A stretch of 64,000 nt of DNA from Opisthorchis felineus (Eukaryota > Platyhelminthes > Trematoda > Opisthorchiida > Opisthorchiidae), in assembly GCA_004794785.1 (NCBI GenBank), contig SJOL01009883.1:410778-474777 (forward strand), read 5' to 3'. The translations under genes were made by a program, and so were the position numbers. The notes beneath the pieces are model-generated. The model searched no databases. It was not told the DNA's origin and saw nothing but the letters and a program-made list of their open reading frames with translations. Shown here one piece after another: positions 11,900-22,587 of this stretch (the stretch's first letter is position 1; each line of letters begins with the position of its first letter).

Positions 11900-12190
11900 T
11901 GTAGTTTCTGGCTGCTGAAACCCGGATGGTCAGGATAGCGTTTGCCAAATTCGACGTTTTTGACACCGACGTGACACCATCACTGTTAGAATGTACAGTG
12001 CCGCAGTTCGATATGTCTAACTTTATAGATCAGAGACGATTGCTGTGCTCAGATTTCATAAAACTGTTTGACCCTTGGAGCCTCCGAAGCATTGTGCGGG
12101 TCCGGTGGGAACATGGGATCATTATTACTGAGGTACGGCAAGTGGTTTTCAGGAATGATATTTTTCTCCTGGTATATCATGGCTATGATG
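11900..12190 (+). pseudogene. LINE-B reverse transcriptase C-terminal fragment
   Basis: The open frame 11926-12195 contains RMVRIAFAKF, then IKLFDPWSLRSIVRVRW and EVRQVVFRND, which match in order the post-RT region of LINE-B (RIAKARAAFANLRHL, LRRLSVFD-xCLR-I-RVRW, SNxEVRRMVF). It is short, diverged and lacks catalytic motifs. Confidence 0.6.
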
Positions 12191-12989
12191 GTTAAGCCAT
12201 GTGCTTCTTACGCCAGAGGACTGTTTGTCCTACAGCCCCATTCACTTCCCGTGCATCGGAAAAGATGACTCAGGTAACGATGCTTAACACAGACCGAGAC
12301 ACAGATGGTTGGTGAACCTGACAGATTTGGCCATGCCACACAGCCAATGGCGTAGCTCTTTTACTACCTGTCAAATCAGGCAAACAATAATTTTACACCG
12401 ATGAACTGATGAGGTCATCGCCTCCTACACGTGGCCGTCATTCCCTTATTTTCCTTATTAGCGGTAGTCATTGTACTTTGTAACACTGCCTGAAAAATCA
12501 AACTGAATTGAAGTGATGGATTGATGGAGAACTTAGTAAAAGTGGAGGCAGTGTAGATGGAGGTTGCCGGGGTGGTTGTCAAGTCTTCCGTCTGAACAAG
12601 TTGCTTACGTATAAGTGACGCTTATCTGTGAGATTGACGGGTCATGCTCGGCAGGTTGCCGAAAACAGCTTCAAACATGCAAACCTCCGAATTCTCATCC
12701 TTTCGGTACATTTGAGGTACAAGAAACAATATCCGATTCTTGAAGACCAGATGGCCTCTGTTCTAACGGATTGCCTACTTGTTTGCTCAGCTTTGGTCCA
12801 CAAAGTGTACCCTGACTCTCTAATCGGAGTCTACCATTTTTTCCACCTTCAAATCGGATCTGAGAGAGCGGTACTTAAGCCACTGTGGAATAAGTTTTAT
12901 TTTCGGCGACTAATCCTTTTCAGGCTCCCCACGACACGTACGCATCCAAGCCTAGAATGGTAAGCTGGCTTCTGTCGCTGGACGGGTTG

Positions 12990-13320
12990 CTTTCACGAAG
13001 ACTACACTGCGACAATTACTGGGACGCAGTCATGCTCACAAACGATAATGTTTTTGCGGACATCCGAGCTGCCTTTGGTTCCATGGACTGGGGGGCACCA
13101 TTAAATGATTTGGTCAAAAGCTGTTTTGCCATTGAAGATCCTGAGAGCACGGTACACTGAGACGAGTCGACTCCTCTATGGCCAACTGTTTCACCAATTT
13201 TTCTGCACTAGTGGGTTTTTTATTCAACTTCGCTGACGACATCCTCACTACTGCTCGGCCTGGGAATGCGGGCAGTTGTGTGGGTCTTCTTTATGGCAGC
13301 AGATTCAGGAACAAGCCATG
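12990..13320 (+). pseudogene. probable LINE-B RT palm fragment, very degraded
   Basis: FADIRAAFGSMDWGAPLN (about 13050-13105) resembles the RT motif A block VFLDIRAAFDSVDRxALxN of LINE-type enzymes. Further on, FADDILTTARPGN (about 13228-13270) resembles the YADDI catalytic motif. The stretch between them is too short for intact motifs, so an internal deletion is needed. Plausible but not firm. Confidence 0.4.
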
Positions 13321-13324
13321 CTGC

Positions 13325-13685
13325 TGATACTGCTCTGATAGATTGCATCCAACCCTTGTAAAGCACTTCCTAACGATTTAACGCCGGTAGTGACAGCTGT
13401 AGCTTGGTTCCCTCGCCAGTCAGGTGTAAGGTCATTGACCAGGACTACCCTAGAGCGATAATCGTACCCTACGTTGCTACAGAATTACTTTGAGCGCATG
13501 AACATCCTAAGGACATGAGCAGACATCTGTTGACAGAGATGTAACTGTCAAAATCATATCACGGACCTCTAGGGTCAGGGTACACTTTAAGGTGGCGTTG
13601 GTATAACATGAACTCCAATGAGGTCTCGTTCGTAACGCACCAATTAGTTGAATGCTTCTACATGAGTATAAGGCATTATCACGAA
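13325..13685. other. no identifiable feature
   Basis: No motif or shared repeat recognised between the LINE-B and LINE-A fragments. Confidence 0.3.
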
Positions 13686-13687
13686 AA

Positions 13688-14885
13688 GACGGTCTTACCG
13701 TGGTATAACAGTTAGTGCGCCCCCGTTACCATCGAACTATACTAGGGATGTCTGCGTGGCACTCATAGTCTCATACCAGGCTGGTCAATGGTCAGAGGTC
13801 TGACCAACACATTTACCTGACTCTCCGGGTTGGAGCTGAAACATTAGGTGATTTGTTCCTTAAAAAGTGTGGTGCACTTGCATTTCCCGCTAAACACTAC
13901 CGCCTTGTGGTCAGGCTTTTGAGCCAAAGGCGGTTGTTGAAGATCGTCTTCCTGTCTAGGTTTGGGCGCCTTTGCAGCACCCCCGCCCGCGGACAACTAT
14001 GATTCCCAAAACTAGAAATACTGTCAGGCTATATCGGTCGTCGCGCGGTGTCACCGGCTAGTTCGTCTTACTTGCTGCACAAAGCAGGGCAAGTAAACGA
14101 AAAACAGGCTACGGCTGACACCTTCCTTCTTTCTCTTCCACATACACCCCCATCCTCCCATCCCACTGGTAACACTCGCCTTGTGGGTCAGTCCACCGTT
14201 CTTGCATCGGTCTTGGGTGCAACGTCTGCCGGCGCCGCCAGCCCCAGAGCCACCGAAATGCTGAGGTTGGGTTCGAACCACGCACCTTCAGGTCAGTAAG
14301 TTCGCTCCTTAACCACTGAGTTGTCTCGGGCTCTAGTCATAGCAAAACCAATCTTCAAGCCTCGACGCTTCTAACGTTCGCACCGTTGGGCAAGTAGGAC
14401 CACAAGCTCCTCTTTCTCTCATCCTAGACTCGCTTGACATTGATGTGTGCTGTGTATCAGAAACAAGAATTCAATGTGCAAGGACAGTGGTGGAGCTAAC
14501 TGCTCCATCGATCTCCACTCGCTGTAAACAACAATTCTCGTGCTGCCATTCCATCGGATTGTCGAACTGCAGTGGAACTCTGGGTGGTGAACTTGAAATA
14601 CTCTACAACCTTAGAGGTTTGTGACGGCGTATGTTCTCTACCGAGCTACTGGTCCTGACGATCTCCCACCAGCATTTTTCAAGGATGTGGTGGGGTCATC
14701 AGTCAGCGCTTGTCTGGTACATTCGGGAAAACGGAGTTGTCCCGCACAACTGGGAAAAATGCCGATAGTGTCTGCTTTCAAAAACGGGTCCGTAGTGAGT
14801 ACGGGGATCACAGGGATCAGCTTGACTCCATTGGTAACGAGGCTTTACGCAATCTTTGCCATATGGCGACCCGTGAGGCATTGAA
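13688..14885 (+). mobile_element. LINE-A copy keeping its 5-prime end, internally rearranged
   Basis: It starts at the same 5-prime terminus as the full-length copy (ATCACGAAAAGAC near 13678-13692, then the CCTCC/GAGCTATAC-like leader). It runs through the 5-prime leader with GCCAAAGGC and GGGCGCC landmarks, then the start of the endonuclease (LDSLDIDVCCVSETRIQ at about 14425-14478). After a diverged stretch it resumes in the RT N-terminal region (ATGPDDLPPAFFKD, 14647-14688; ISLTPLVTRLYA near 14815-14850). The rest of the RT and the 3-prime end are absent. A minus-strand SINE head is inserted at 14262-14335. Confidence 0.7.
14255..14335 (-). repeat. tRNA-derived SINE head inserted in LINE-A
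   Basis: Read on minus: an A box (ACAACTCAGTGGTTAAGGAG), a TTACTGACCTGAAGG anticodon-arm-like segment and a B box (GGTTCGAACCC). These match the heads of the copies at 1211, 18562 and 21269. The SINE body is not recognisable; the copy is head-only or truncated. Confidence 0.65.
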
Positions 14886-14887
14886 TC

Positions 14888-15670
14888 GTCATCATCATCA
14901 TCATAATCGACAACATGACATGTGCTCAACACTGATGCTTGGATGCCATACAACGATGATCTATTTGAAAGCTCTATTGTGAAGAAAAAATAAAAGTGGA
15001 TGGGGAACTGACTTGGTGCTGGCACTCATTCAGGCAATCTGGATATAAACTGACAACAGGAACGTCAGGATCATCGATTTGCAGCCATATCTTACAGCGT
15101 CTCCAACCAGGCACAGCGGGGATTACGCGGTCCCCATCCTGGAATGCGAGTAGCATCGACAGCACCCAAGCGTTTCGTAATCTCCTTCGAAACCCTCTGC
15201 CAGGTCAATGGTTGGCCACCTCTCTGCTTCCGCCACTCTGAATTGGGCATGGAAAACAGCACTCTCTTCGGCAAACGATGGTTCGGCATACACAATACAT
15301 AGCCTAGCCAACGCAGCTTCTGGCATTGGACACGTTCTTCAATGGCAGTTCACGCTGCACAACCGAAAACTCGCTTTCTAATCGCCTCTTCACGAATCCG
15401 CTGACACCAACGCACACGAACTATGGTTCTGAGACAACGGTTGTCAAAGACTTGAAGACTTCTCAGTTCCGCTGTTCGAACAGGCCAAGTCTCACGGCCA
15501 TACGACAAAATAGCCCGTACTGTAGCCTTATACACACGTCACTTCAGCTTCAGGGATATACCGATCTGCCGTCAGAGGTGTCCCAAATTAGTAAACGTAA
15601 CTCGATCCATTCGGATTCTTGCATTGACCTCATCTGTCGTTTTACATTCGGAGCTAATACAACTTCCAAG
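14888..15670 (-). mobile_element. LINE-A 3-prime fragment, 5-prime truncated
   Basis: On minus it runs from LGSCISS and NARI near 15670, through ATVRAILSYGRETWPVRTAELR (15526-15460 region, given here as separate motifs ATVRA, ETWPVR), LQVFDNRCLR, KRVFG, and GRxGW-like pieces, to the 3-prime UTR and a CAT-trinucleotide tail read on plus at 14888-14908. That is the classic shape of a target-primed, 5-prime-truncated LINE insertion. Frame breaks near 15350 and 15120 disable it. At its truncated end it abuts the LTR-element RNase H fragment. Confidence 0.75.
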
Positions 15671-15689
15671 AGAGAGCCTGTCAGTAGCT

Positions 15690-15925
15690 TTGTTTTCGGT
15701 GCATGGTCTGTAGACTACGTCAAAAGAAAAAGGTGATAACTCCATCCGCCAACGTTGTATTTTGTCATTTTTTATTTTCCTTTTTGCTGTGTTGATACAT
15801 GAACTCAACGGACCGCTGATCCGTTACAATCTTGAAATAGGTCCCGAGTAGATAATGCTTCTTTTTTTGCACTGCTCCAACAATTACTCACGCTTCTTTC
15901 GCAACAGCATAATGATATTTTTCAC
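15690..15925 (-). pseudogene. Ty3/gypsy RNase H fragment (left part of the split LTR element)
   Basis: On minus this shows YHYAVAKEA near 15920-15893 and, after decayed sequence, KIQRWRMELSPFSFDVVYRP near 15755-15695. Both are hallmark RNase H segments of gypsy-type Pol proteins. It is the continuation of the minus-strand element that resumes at 19851 beyond the inserted LINE-A. The shared 8-mer TTTTTCAC at 15918-15925 and 19851-19858 marks the split. The left end is cut at about 15690 by LINE-A sequence. Stops present; inactive. Confidence 0.8.
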
Positions 15926-16619
15926 CGTCACGAAGAGACTGGAACTTACCATGGTATGACGGTTTATGTGCCTCCATGGCCCATTGAGCTATACTGAGTA
16001 GTGTCCGTGCGACAGAGTCTCTCGTACCAGTTTGGCCAATGGTTAGAAGCCTGACCAACAGTCTCCTGGCCCTCCAGATTGGGGGTCTGAACACGTGTGG
16101 CGACTTGTTCTATAAAAATGGCAATGCAAATGTATTTCGAAATACACCAAACACCGCTGCCTTACGGTTAGGCTTTTGAGCCAAAGGCTTTGGTTGAGGA
16201 CCCTAACCGTCCTCCTGTCTAGGTCTGGGCGCCGTGTTAGTATCCCAGCCCATGTACAACCGTGACATTTGCAGCTAACAATACTCTCATGCCACATCGG
16301 CCGTCGCGTGATGCCATCATCCGAACCGCCTTGCTTGCTGCATACAGCGGGGCGTGTAAGCGAAAACATGCTACTGCTGACTCCTCCCTGCATGCACTTT
16401 CAAGTTTTCCGTTTTTCGCCCTATCCCACCCAATATTTGAATACTGTCTCCGCAGGTCCCAGCACTAGGACTAACCGTTTTGCCCGCCCCGCATCACACT
16501 CAACTGCAGCTTCTGTAGACCCAGAGTTCAGTAACAACCGAAAACACTCCGAAGTTTGTTGTGAAACCCCGAAAGCATTTTTACTTAGCCGGCTTTAATG
16601 TTTGCAGGATAACAAGTGG

Positions 16620-17560
16620 CTCATGCTCGTACGCTGGATCCCCTCTGCACTGATGTATGCTGTTTGTCGGAAACAAGGCTACAGGACGTAAGTACTGTAG
16701 TTGAATTGACTGACCCGCGCTCTCTTCCAGGTTCCGGCTGCGAACCTCTGGTAATGCAGAGGCCACCGCAGCTGGATATGCCGGGGTGGGTATCGTATTG
16801 AGCGACCGAGCGGAAACGTCTTTACTTGGTTGGATACCCGTTGATAGACGCCTCTACGCGATTCCTTTGGCAACGTCTGAGAGAACATCGGACCCTGGTT
16901 ATTATATCTGCTTATGCCCCAACTGATTGTAGCTCTGAATCTGACAAAGACAGTTTCTATGACACTTTAGGTGCTCTTTTATAACGGACTAAAAGCTCAG
17001 ATATCGTTGTCGTTGATGGTGAAATGAACGCTCAGGTAGGTAAACTAAGCCCGATTGGGTGGTCGTCTTGGATTAGACACGCACGGGCAACGGGGGTCGC
17101 TTGCTTCGGATACGTGCCGGTCACAGACTTCTTTTGCAGTACGAATTCCCGGAACAGTGGAAATCACGTGACAACGTTGTGCCCGCTAACAAACCAACCC
17201 CGAATCCAAATGGACCACATCGCCGTCAGTTATCGGTGGCGAGGGTCGATCACTGCTTGCCTCTCTTTCTGGAACACCAGCGTGTACTCCGACCATGCAC
17301 TTGTACGCTGCTGCTTTTCACTGCACTTTTTAGGTCTACGCAAAACGCGCACACATCGTTTAGCCACGGAGAAGCTAGCGGACCCAGAAATCAAACGAAT
17401 CTATCAGAACCAGCTTCTCGAACGCCTACCGGACGGTCCGATATCGGCCACCGGGAAAAGATATCCAAAGCGCTACTCAAAGCCGGAATTTTTGTTTGCA
17501 GGGCAACCCAGCCAAACTCATCCAAACATTGGATCTCAGATAGGATGATGTCTTTGCTGG
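16620..17560 (+). pseudogene. LINE-A APE-type endonuclease domain
   Basis: The domain nicks target DNA to prime reverse transcription. Visible pieces in order are DVCCLSETRLQ (about 16645-16677, catalytic Glu), SAYAPTDC (about 16903-16926), the metal-site segment VVVDGEMNAQVG (17006-17041, altered from AGDMNAQ), a QIDHI-like block seen as QMDHIAVSYRW (17209-17241), and YSDHALV (17287-17307, the catalytic SDH). The frame is broken at least twice (near 16800 and 16985). Domain order and spacing match the endonuclease fragments at 22.6-23.6 kb. Confidence 0.8.
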
Positions 17561-17649
17561 AGACCCGGTGACATTCCTCCTGGCCGTAACCACAACTCCA
17601 CCCGACGCATCATCCGACGCCAGGTGAAACTGAGTCCGTGTAGACTGAG

Positions 17650-19500
17650 AAGCTTGGTGGATCCGAAAGGCTGAAGAAGTGGAAGATGCAAAGAATGCTG
17701 GAAACGTCCGCAAGCTGTTCCACTTGATTCGTTCGACTGGTCCTCGGAAACCTCTTGTCAGCGAAACAATCAGGGACCAAAATGGCTCCCTGATATGCAG
17801 CAAAGCAGAATGTTTGGACCGCTGGGCACAGTACTTCGAGCAGCAATTCAGTTGGCCACCTGCTACCTCCAATCTAGAATCCTGGCCTTCAACAGAAAGG
17901 TGGACCGTGAATCTGGAGCCACCTACAGCCTCGGAAGTGTCCGAGTGTATATCTCTACTCAAGCGTCATCGTGCTGCTGGTCCTGATGACCTTCCACCTG
18001 CTCTTTTCAAGGATGGCAGTGGACTTCTCAGCCAGTGCCTGTCTAGCCTATTTGGGTCTATCTGGGAGAAAGAGACCGTCCCAGACAACTGGGGTGAATC
18101 GATAGTAGTGCCCATTTTCAAAAAGGGTACTCGCAGTGAATGTAGCAACCACAGAGGTGTTAGTTTGACTCCTGTTGTGACAAGACTTCTGGCGTCACTG
18201 ATTCTTCGTCGTCTTACGGTGGCACGCAAAACCTTGACTCGTGAGAATCAAGCGGGATTTCGACCGGGTAGAGGCTGCGTTGACCACATCTCCACACTCC
18301 GTCAGGTGTTAGAGCAGCGCTACATGTACAGACGGCCCACAATCCTGGTATTCCTTGACTCCAAAGGTGCGTTCGATTCTGTCGATCGGTTAGTGCTGTC
18401 AACCGGGTATGCCCCAGAAGTTTGTGAACATATTCACATACTTCCGGGCGTGTGAGAGTGTATGGTGTGCTCTCCAAAAAGCTTCCCTACAAAAGTGACG
18501 TCCGGAAAGGATGTCCACTCTTTCTATTCTTGTTAAACTTCGTCATTGATGAAATAACGAGGGGCGAGATGGCTCAGTGATTAGAGCGCGAGTTTACTGA
18601 CCGGAAGGTCCGTGGTTCGAACCCGACCTCTGCCTCTCGATTCCCCCTGTCTAGGCTTTGGCAACCTGGCAGTATCCCAGCCCTCCTGCCTCCTTCGAGT
18701 GGCATGGCAGTTAGGCACCGAAAGGGCGTTACAGCTGGACGATTATTTATTATTAACGAGGCGAACTCTGGAAGGTCTTCAAAACCCCGGTGTTCAAATT
18801 GCTGCTGGTGAAAGCCTTGTCGGTCGGGAGTACGCAGACGACATCGTCCTCATCTTTGAAGACCAAAGAGAAGAATAGACTGACCACCATCATACCATCT
18901 TTTGGCATGCGCCCTGCACCTTCAAAGAGCAAAGTCAGGCTTCAGAACGTATAGTCTCTGAACATATCCCTTGCAATTCAAGGAGAATCGCTGGAGATTG
19001 TGGAAAACTTTACATACCTCGGTAGTCGTATTAGCTCTGACGGAAGTGTGTCTGATAGGGTCAGTGCAAGAATCGCAAAGGCTCGAATCACGTTCGCTAA
19101 TTTGCGTCACTTGTGGCGTCAAAAGAGCATCTCACTAGATCTTAAGGGTCGTGTGTACCAGGCTACAGTAAGGGCTGTGTTGTTGTATGGGTGCGAGACA
19201 TGGCCTCTGCGGAGAGATGATGTAAGGCTTCTTCAGGTTTTCGACCACCGATGCCTCAGAAGCGTTGCTGGTTTTGGATGGCGTCAGCGGATTAGTAACG
19301 GGTTGATTAGAAAACGTGTATTTGGTTGTCCAGCAGGTACTTCAAACGGGGAGAACATCCAGCATCAGAGGCTACGATGGCTCGGCCATTTGCGACGCAT
19401 GCCGAAACACTGCCTACCGAGACGGGTGTTGTTCTCCGTGCCTCCTTCAGAATGTCGCAAACCGCGAGGTGGACAACGTATGGCTTGACAGAAGGGCATG
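17650..19500 (+). pseudogene. LINE-A reverse transcriptase and C-terminal region, SINE-interrupted
   Basis: The open stretch 17679-18455 holds the fingers region (PPALFKD, VPDNWGES, IVPIFKKG, HRGVSLTPV, AGFRPGRGC) and motif A (VFLDSKGAFDSVDR, about 18349-18390). A frameshift near 18395-18430 follows. The SINE cuts the next segment after VIDEITR; the frame continues beyond it with TLEGLQNPG and the catalytic EYADDIVLIF (about 18827-18856). After another break the C-terminal block 19000-19488 carries [36 protein letters not shown] and [10 protein letters not shown]. The catalytic YADD is intact, but the chain is not. Confidence 0.85.
18562..18753 (+). mobile_element. tRNA-derived SINE inserted in LINE-A RT
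   Basis: A complete 192-bp SINE flanked by a perfect 7-bp target duplication, TAACGAG (18555-18561 and 18754-18760). The head has an A box (GATGGCTCAGTGATTAGAG) and B box (GGTTCGAACCC). The body has CTGTCTAGGCTTTGG, AGTATCCCAGCCC and GGTGGCATGGCAG, and the tail is TTATTTATTAT. The interrupted RT frame is continuous across the site when the insertion is discounted, so the SINE arrived after the LINE. Confidence 0.92.
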
Positions 19501-19850
19501 AAAGAGATCACGAAGTGTTTGGGTGTTGTCGGTGTTGTACGCTTTCCAGGATTGGGTGCCTGTGACCCCGCCAGCGCTTGGCTGGTGACTGCAAAAAATG
19601 GCGGCTGATCGATGTCAGTGGCTTTGGTGCTGTCAGTTTTTTTCAGGTTATCTTATTGAGCGCTTGGAGGTGTAGGCACCTCAGAGTGCTCGACATAGGC
19701 CAGCACTAAGTCCCCTCCCTCACCCACTCTTTTTCTCTTCTTTTCACTCTAGGGTTTTATATATAATTAGACGAACCATTTGGTTGTACGGCAGTGAAGT
19801 ATCAGTGTCAACACTGATGTTGCTGTCTCTGATGATGACTGATGATGATG

Positions 19851-21850
19851 TTTTTCACTGGCAGACTGTACGTGAGAAAAATGCGGCCGGTCTGCCATCT
19901 TTATTCAGTGTAGCGAAAATCGCGACATCAAACGCATCAGTTTCGAGTACCAGAGGTATTCTTGGATCTGTGGTGACCATGGCTGCATCCACCAACTCTT
20001 TTTTGAGACTTTCAAAAAGGATTTATGACAGACTCAGGAACTGGGAAGTTTGTATTGTGAGTGAAGGCACGCTACTCCCTTCGTTACTGCGAACGGTATT
20101 CGGCGAAACTGATAAAGATTATTGGAAGCTTCAAAAGCGGTTAGAACCTGTCCCTTTCCTTAATGGTACTCACTTTCAAGATCAAGCGTGCTGAAAATAC
20201 TATATTGAGCTATTTTACTACTCATATCCTCAAGTCTGGGGAGCGGATAAGAGTCCAGTTACGTAAGTCGGTTTATAGTTTGACTATAGTCAACAATCAT
20301 TTGTTTCTTCTGTCGCTCGTTTGTCGTGACGAGCACTTGCGCACTCCGCGGAGACTTTGAGGGTTCAATGATCGAGTTGATCGAGTAAACGCTTTACTTC
20401 AGAAGGAATAAAAGCCCCGTCGTCTGCAGAATGTCGTATGGATTTTATGGCAAAGGGCTTACACCTTGGGTCAAGATGTGCAGTGAGGGGTTCTGTTTTG
20501 GCAGCGATTAAACCACAAAGCGAGAAAGCTTTATCATCGTTGAATGATATTTTCAGAGATTTGTGGAGCTTAAGAAAATCGTGTCCTAATAGAATACCCG
20601 CAGAGAGATCACGTACTACTGAAAACTTGAAAGAGGGGTACATGTTTTGTTCAGGTTGCAATGTTAAGAACAATGTCCAAGTGTGAAGCTTTTGTGCTGG
20701 ATGGATGCTAAAGTGATCTCAGATGACGACGGTAGTACAGGCCACTGATTACGACGGTCTACGTTTTCGGAAATGAAACTTTCTGAACTACCAGTATCAA
20801 CAAGACCTCCAAGTGGGACGGTGACTGCTTCTTTGAGACACTCGGGGGCCGCAGCACTGATGCAAGGTAGTGCACTTGAAACGGATGAGGTGTTCCTCAG
20901 GTCAGTAGTGGATCTGCATACTGTTTGAAAATGCCTTTTCTTTCCACAGTTTTTGCGGGTCGCGTCGTTAGCGGGGCATTTATAACGCGGGTGCCGAGCA
21001 TAGCCACACGAGAAACATGAAGACCCCATACTAGCTGCAGTCATCTATTCATGCGATGATGCTTGAGAACGTGGAGACCTTGATGGGTCATTCGATACGG
21101 TAGCACAGGGGAGTTGATTGTTCGGCAAAAACGAGCGCGACTGTTTTTGCGCTAGTTCTAGGGGTTTCTCATAATCGTAGGCGGTTTTAAAATCCAGCGA
21201 CTTGTGTTCCAATAGCATCTGGCGAATAGTATTCGAAAAAAAGTCCACTAACAAATGCGTCTCGTAATTCCTTCCATTCAGCTGTAGCACTCTTTCGGTG
21301 CCTAGCTGCCATGCCACCCGAAGGAGGCACGAGAGCTGGGATACTGCCAGGTTGCTCAAGCTTAGACAGCGGAAGTCGAGGTGCAGAGGCGGGATTTGAA
21401 CGACGGATCTTACGGTCAGTAAATTCGCGCTCTAACCACTGAGTCACCTCGCCCCCTCGTAATGCTTCATCGCTATGTTGTTCTGCACTGACAGCCGTAA
21501 AGCGGTAATCTGGCAACAAACTGCGAAGCTTTCGCACAAATTGACCTAGTTTCTGATCTCCGTCTTGTTTACAAGTATTCAAAAGATGCCGGGCGAAAGT
21601 TTCATTTTTCCGTTGTACATAAATTTCTCGCAAGGTAGCAACAGCTGATTCATAATCCTTACAGTCCTTGATGAAGCGACAAACAGTAGGAGCAACGTGG
21701 TTGAACAAGGTTTTCAGTTTATCTGGTGAATGTGAAACAATTGACCCAAGGAAATTCGCGAAAGTACAAAACCAATGCTCCCAGATATCTACTGAGTCTT
21801 GAGTATTGGGTTCGGTATCGAACTGTTCAGGACGCAAGAATCGTTTCATT
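19851..21850 (-). pseudogene. Ty3/gypsy-type element: gag, zinc knuckle, protease, RT, start of RNase H
   Basis: Minus strand, in order. Gag starts at 21849 (MKRFLRPEQFD) and is split by a SINE. A zinc knuckle of CX2CX4HX4C form (CFSCG through YKC) lies at about 21015-20972, with a second, incomplete knuckle after it. Aspartic protease LVDTGSSESF lies near 20805-20775, and LLGHDF near 20585. The RT start is EVKRLLDQL near 20400. RT pieces follow at 20345-20180 (IVDYSQT, YPLPRLED) and near 20120 (TAFEASNNLYQFRRIPF). The RNase H start with FSRT is near 19885. Several frameshifts and a deletion within the RT palm (no YLDD seen) make it inactive. Its left continuation lies at 15690-15925. Confidence 0.85.
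21269..21455 (-). mobile_element. tRNA-derived SINE inserted in gypsy-type gag
   Basis: Flanked by an 8-bp target duplication, CTCGTAAT (21261-21268 and 21456-21463). On minus it begins GGGGCGAGGTGACTCAGTGG, has the expected anticodon-arm-like TTACTGACCGTAAG, a decayed B box (CGTTCAAATCC), and the body with AGTATCCCAGCTC and GGTGGCATGGCAGC. The gag frame reads through when the insert and one duplication are ignored. The resulting chimeric ORF (21849-21187) is therefore an artefact of reading through the SINE. Confidence 0.9.
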
Positions 21851-22030
21851 GTTCGATGAAAATTTTTGGATGAATAAATTGTTGTGTTTGACGAGGAGTG
21901 GAGTGGGGCGACAATCAGAGTAAGGACGGAAAAGACTGAGGGTCCAGAAGCTAGGCTTTATTCATCCAAAACTTTGATACTGCGAGCTGAAACGATAAAA
22001 AGTGATTTGGCAATGAAATGCTTCGAAAAA
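21851..22030 (-). repeat. probable LTR and leader of the gypsy-type element
   Basis: This segment lies directly 5-prime of the gag start on minus. About 150 bp of it (21880-22028) recurs at 23676-23840 without any internal element, as expected for an LTR. On minus it contains an AATAAA (in GGATGAATAAAGCC) that could be the LTR polyadenylation signal, and ends ...AAACACAAC before the leader. No tRNA primer-binding site could be assigned. Perfect 15-nt inverted repeats (TTTTGGATGAATAAA, 21864-21878 and 21957-21971) bracket the LTR-leader junction. Confidence 0.55.
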
Positions 22031-22039
22031 AAACATCAA

Positions 22040-22545
22040 ATATACACCACTGCATAGGTTGCTCTGGCTTGGCCACGTGCTCCGTATGCCAGTCGACGAA
22101 CTTCCTCGAAGGGTTCTTTCCACAAAACCACGCGAAGGGTGTAAACGAGCCAGGCGAGGTCAAACAGTGACTTGGCAGCGAAGTACGAAAGGCATTACCA
22201 GCGAACTCAGCTGCGCTGGTCATTGCCGTCTCCCTGGCTGGGGACCCCGAGATGAGACATATCAATTGTTAGAGATATTGTTGGGCATGGCCCAGTCCCG
22301 CCCTCAATGGCGCTCATGCATCCAAGGTATTGCCTTCAATGCATAGCTACCTTCCCAATATCCCCACTTAGAAATTCACTGACAACCCTGTATTTGTGTA
22401 TCAATTATACCAGCTCCCGCCTCCAATACGCAGGTACCTACCGGACCTCCCCAAATCACCGGTGAATGAAACTGTGGCAGCTATAACCACTGTACGGCAA
22501 GTACGCAGCTCTTACAGCTGATAATGATGATGATGTGGGCTCCAG
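22040..22545 (+). mobile_element. LINE-B 3-prime fragment with trinucleotide tail
   Basis: The open part 22059-22346 reads LWLGHVLRMPVDELPRRVL, RRGQTVTWQRS, LPGWGPRDE and MAQSRPQWRSC, the C-terminal block of LINE-B. The 3-prime UTR ends in GATAATGATGATGATG near 22521-22536. It is truncated at the 5-prime end, where it joins the LTR segment. Confidence 0.75.
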
Positions 22546-22587
22546 CTGAGTGGCAGCTGATGGCCATGATAACTTTTGTTCGAAGGG

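Larger units (their letters stand above)
15926..19850 (+). mobile_element. full-length LINE-A (APE endonuclease-RT non-LTR retrotransposon)
   Basis: This is the most complete LINE-A copy. In order: 5-prime leader (15926-16560), endonuclease (16620-17560), linker, RT (17650-18880), C-terminal region (19000-19500), 3-prime UTR and a GATGAT-type tail ending at 19850. The flanks carry an 8-bp target duplication, TTTTTCAC (15918-15925 and 19851-19858), placing the insertion inside a minus-strand LTR element. A SINE interrupts the RT at 18562-18753. Without the SINE the element is about 3.7 kb. The ORF has several frameshifts and stops, so it cannot move by itself. The APE-type endonuclease and trinucleotide tail suggest the RTE side of the LINE tree; that placement is inference. 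Confidence 0.85.

Noticed and set aside
15572..15808. 78-codon minus ORF looking like one gene
   Set aside because: It is a chance fusion of gypsy-type RNase H sequence with a LINE-A fragment across an insertion junction.
18562..18640. functional tRNA gene (good A and B boxes)
   Set aside because: The head is followed by a conserved non-tRNA body, flanked by target duplications and repeated at several sites, so it is a SINE.
19784..20194. 136-codon plus ORF after LINE-A
   Set aside because: Its first part is LINE-A 3-prime UTR and its remainder is the antisense of gypsy-type RT and RNase H.
21187..21849. 220-codon minus ORF as one gag-like protein
   Set aside because: Its last third is the translation of a SINE inserted in gag; the target duplication and Pol III boxes show that the fusion is accidental.
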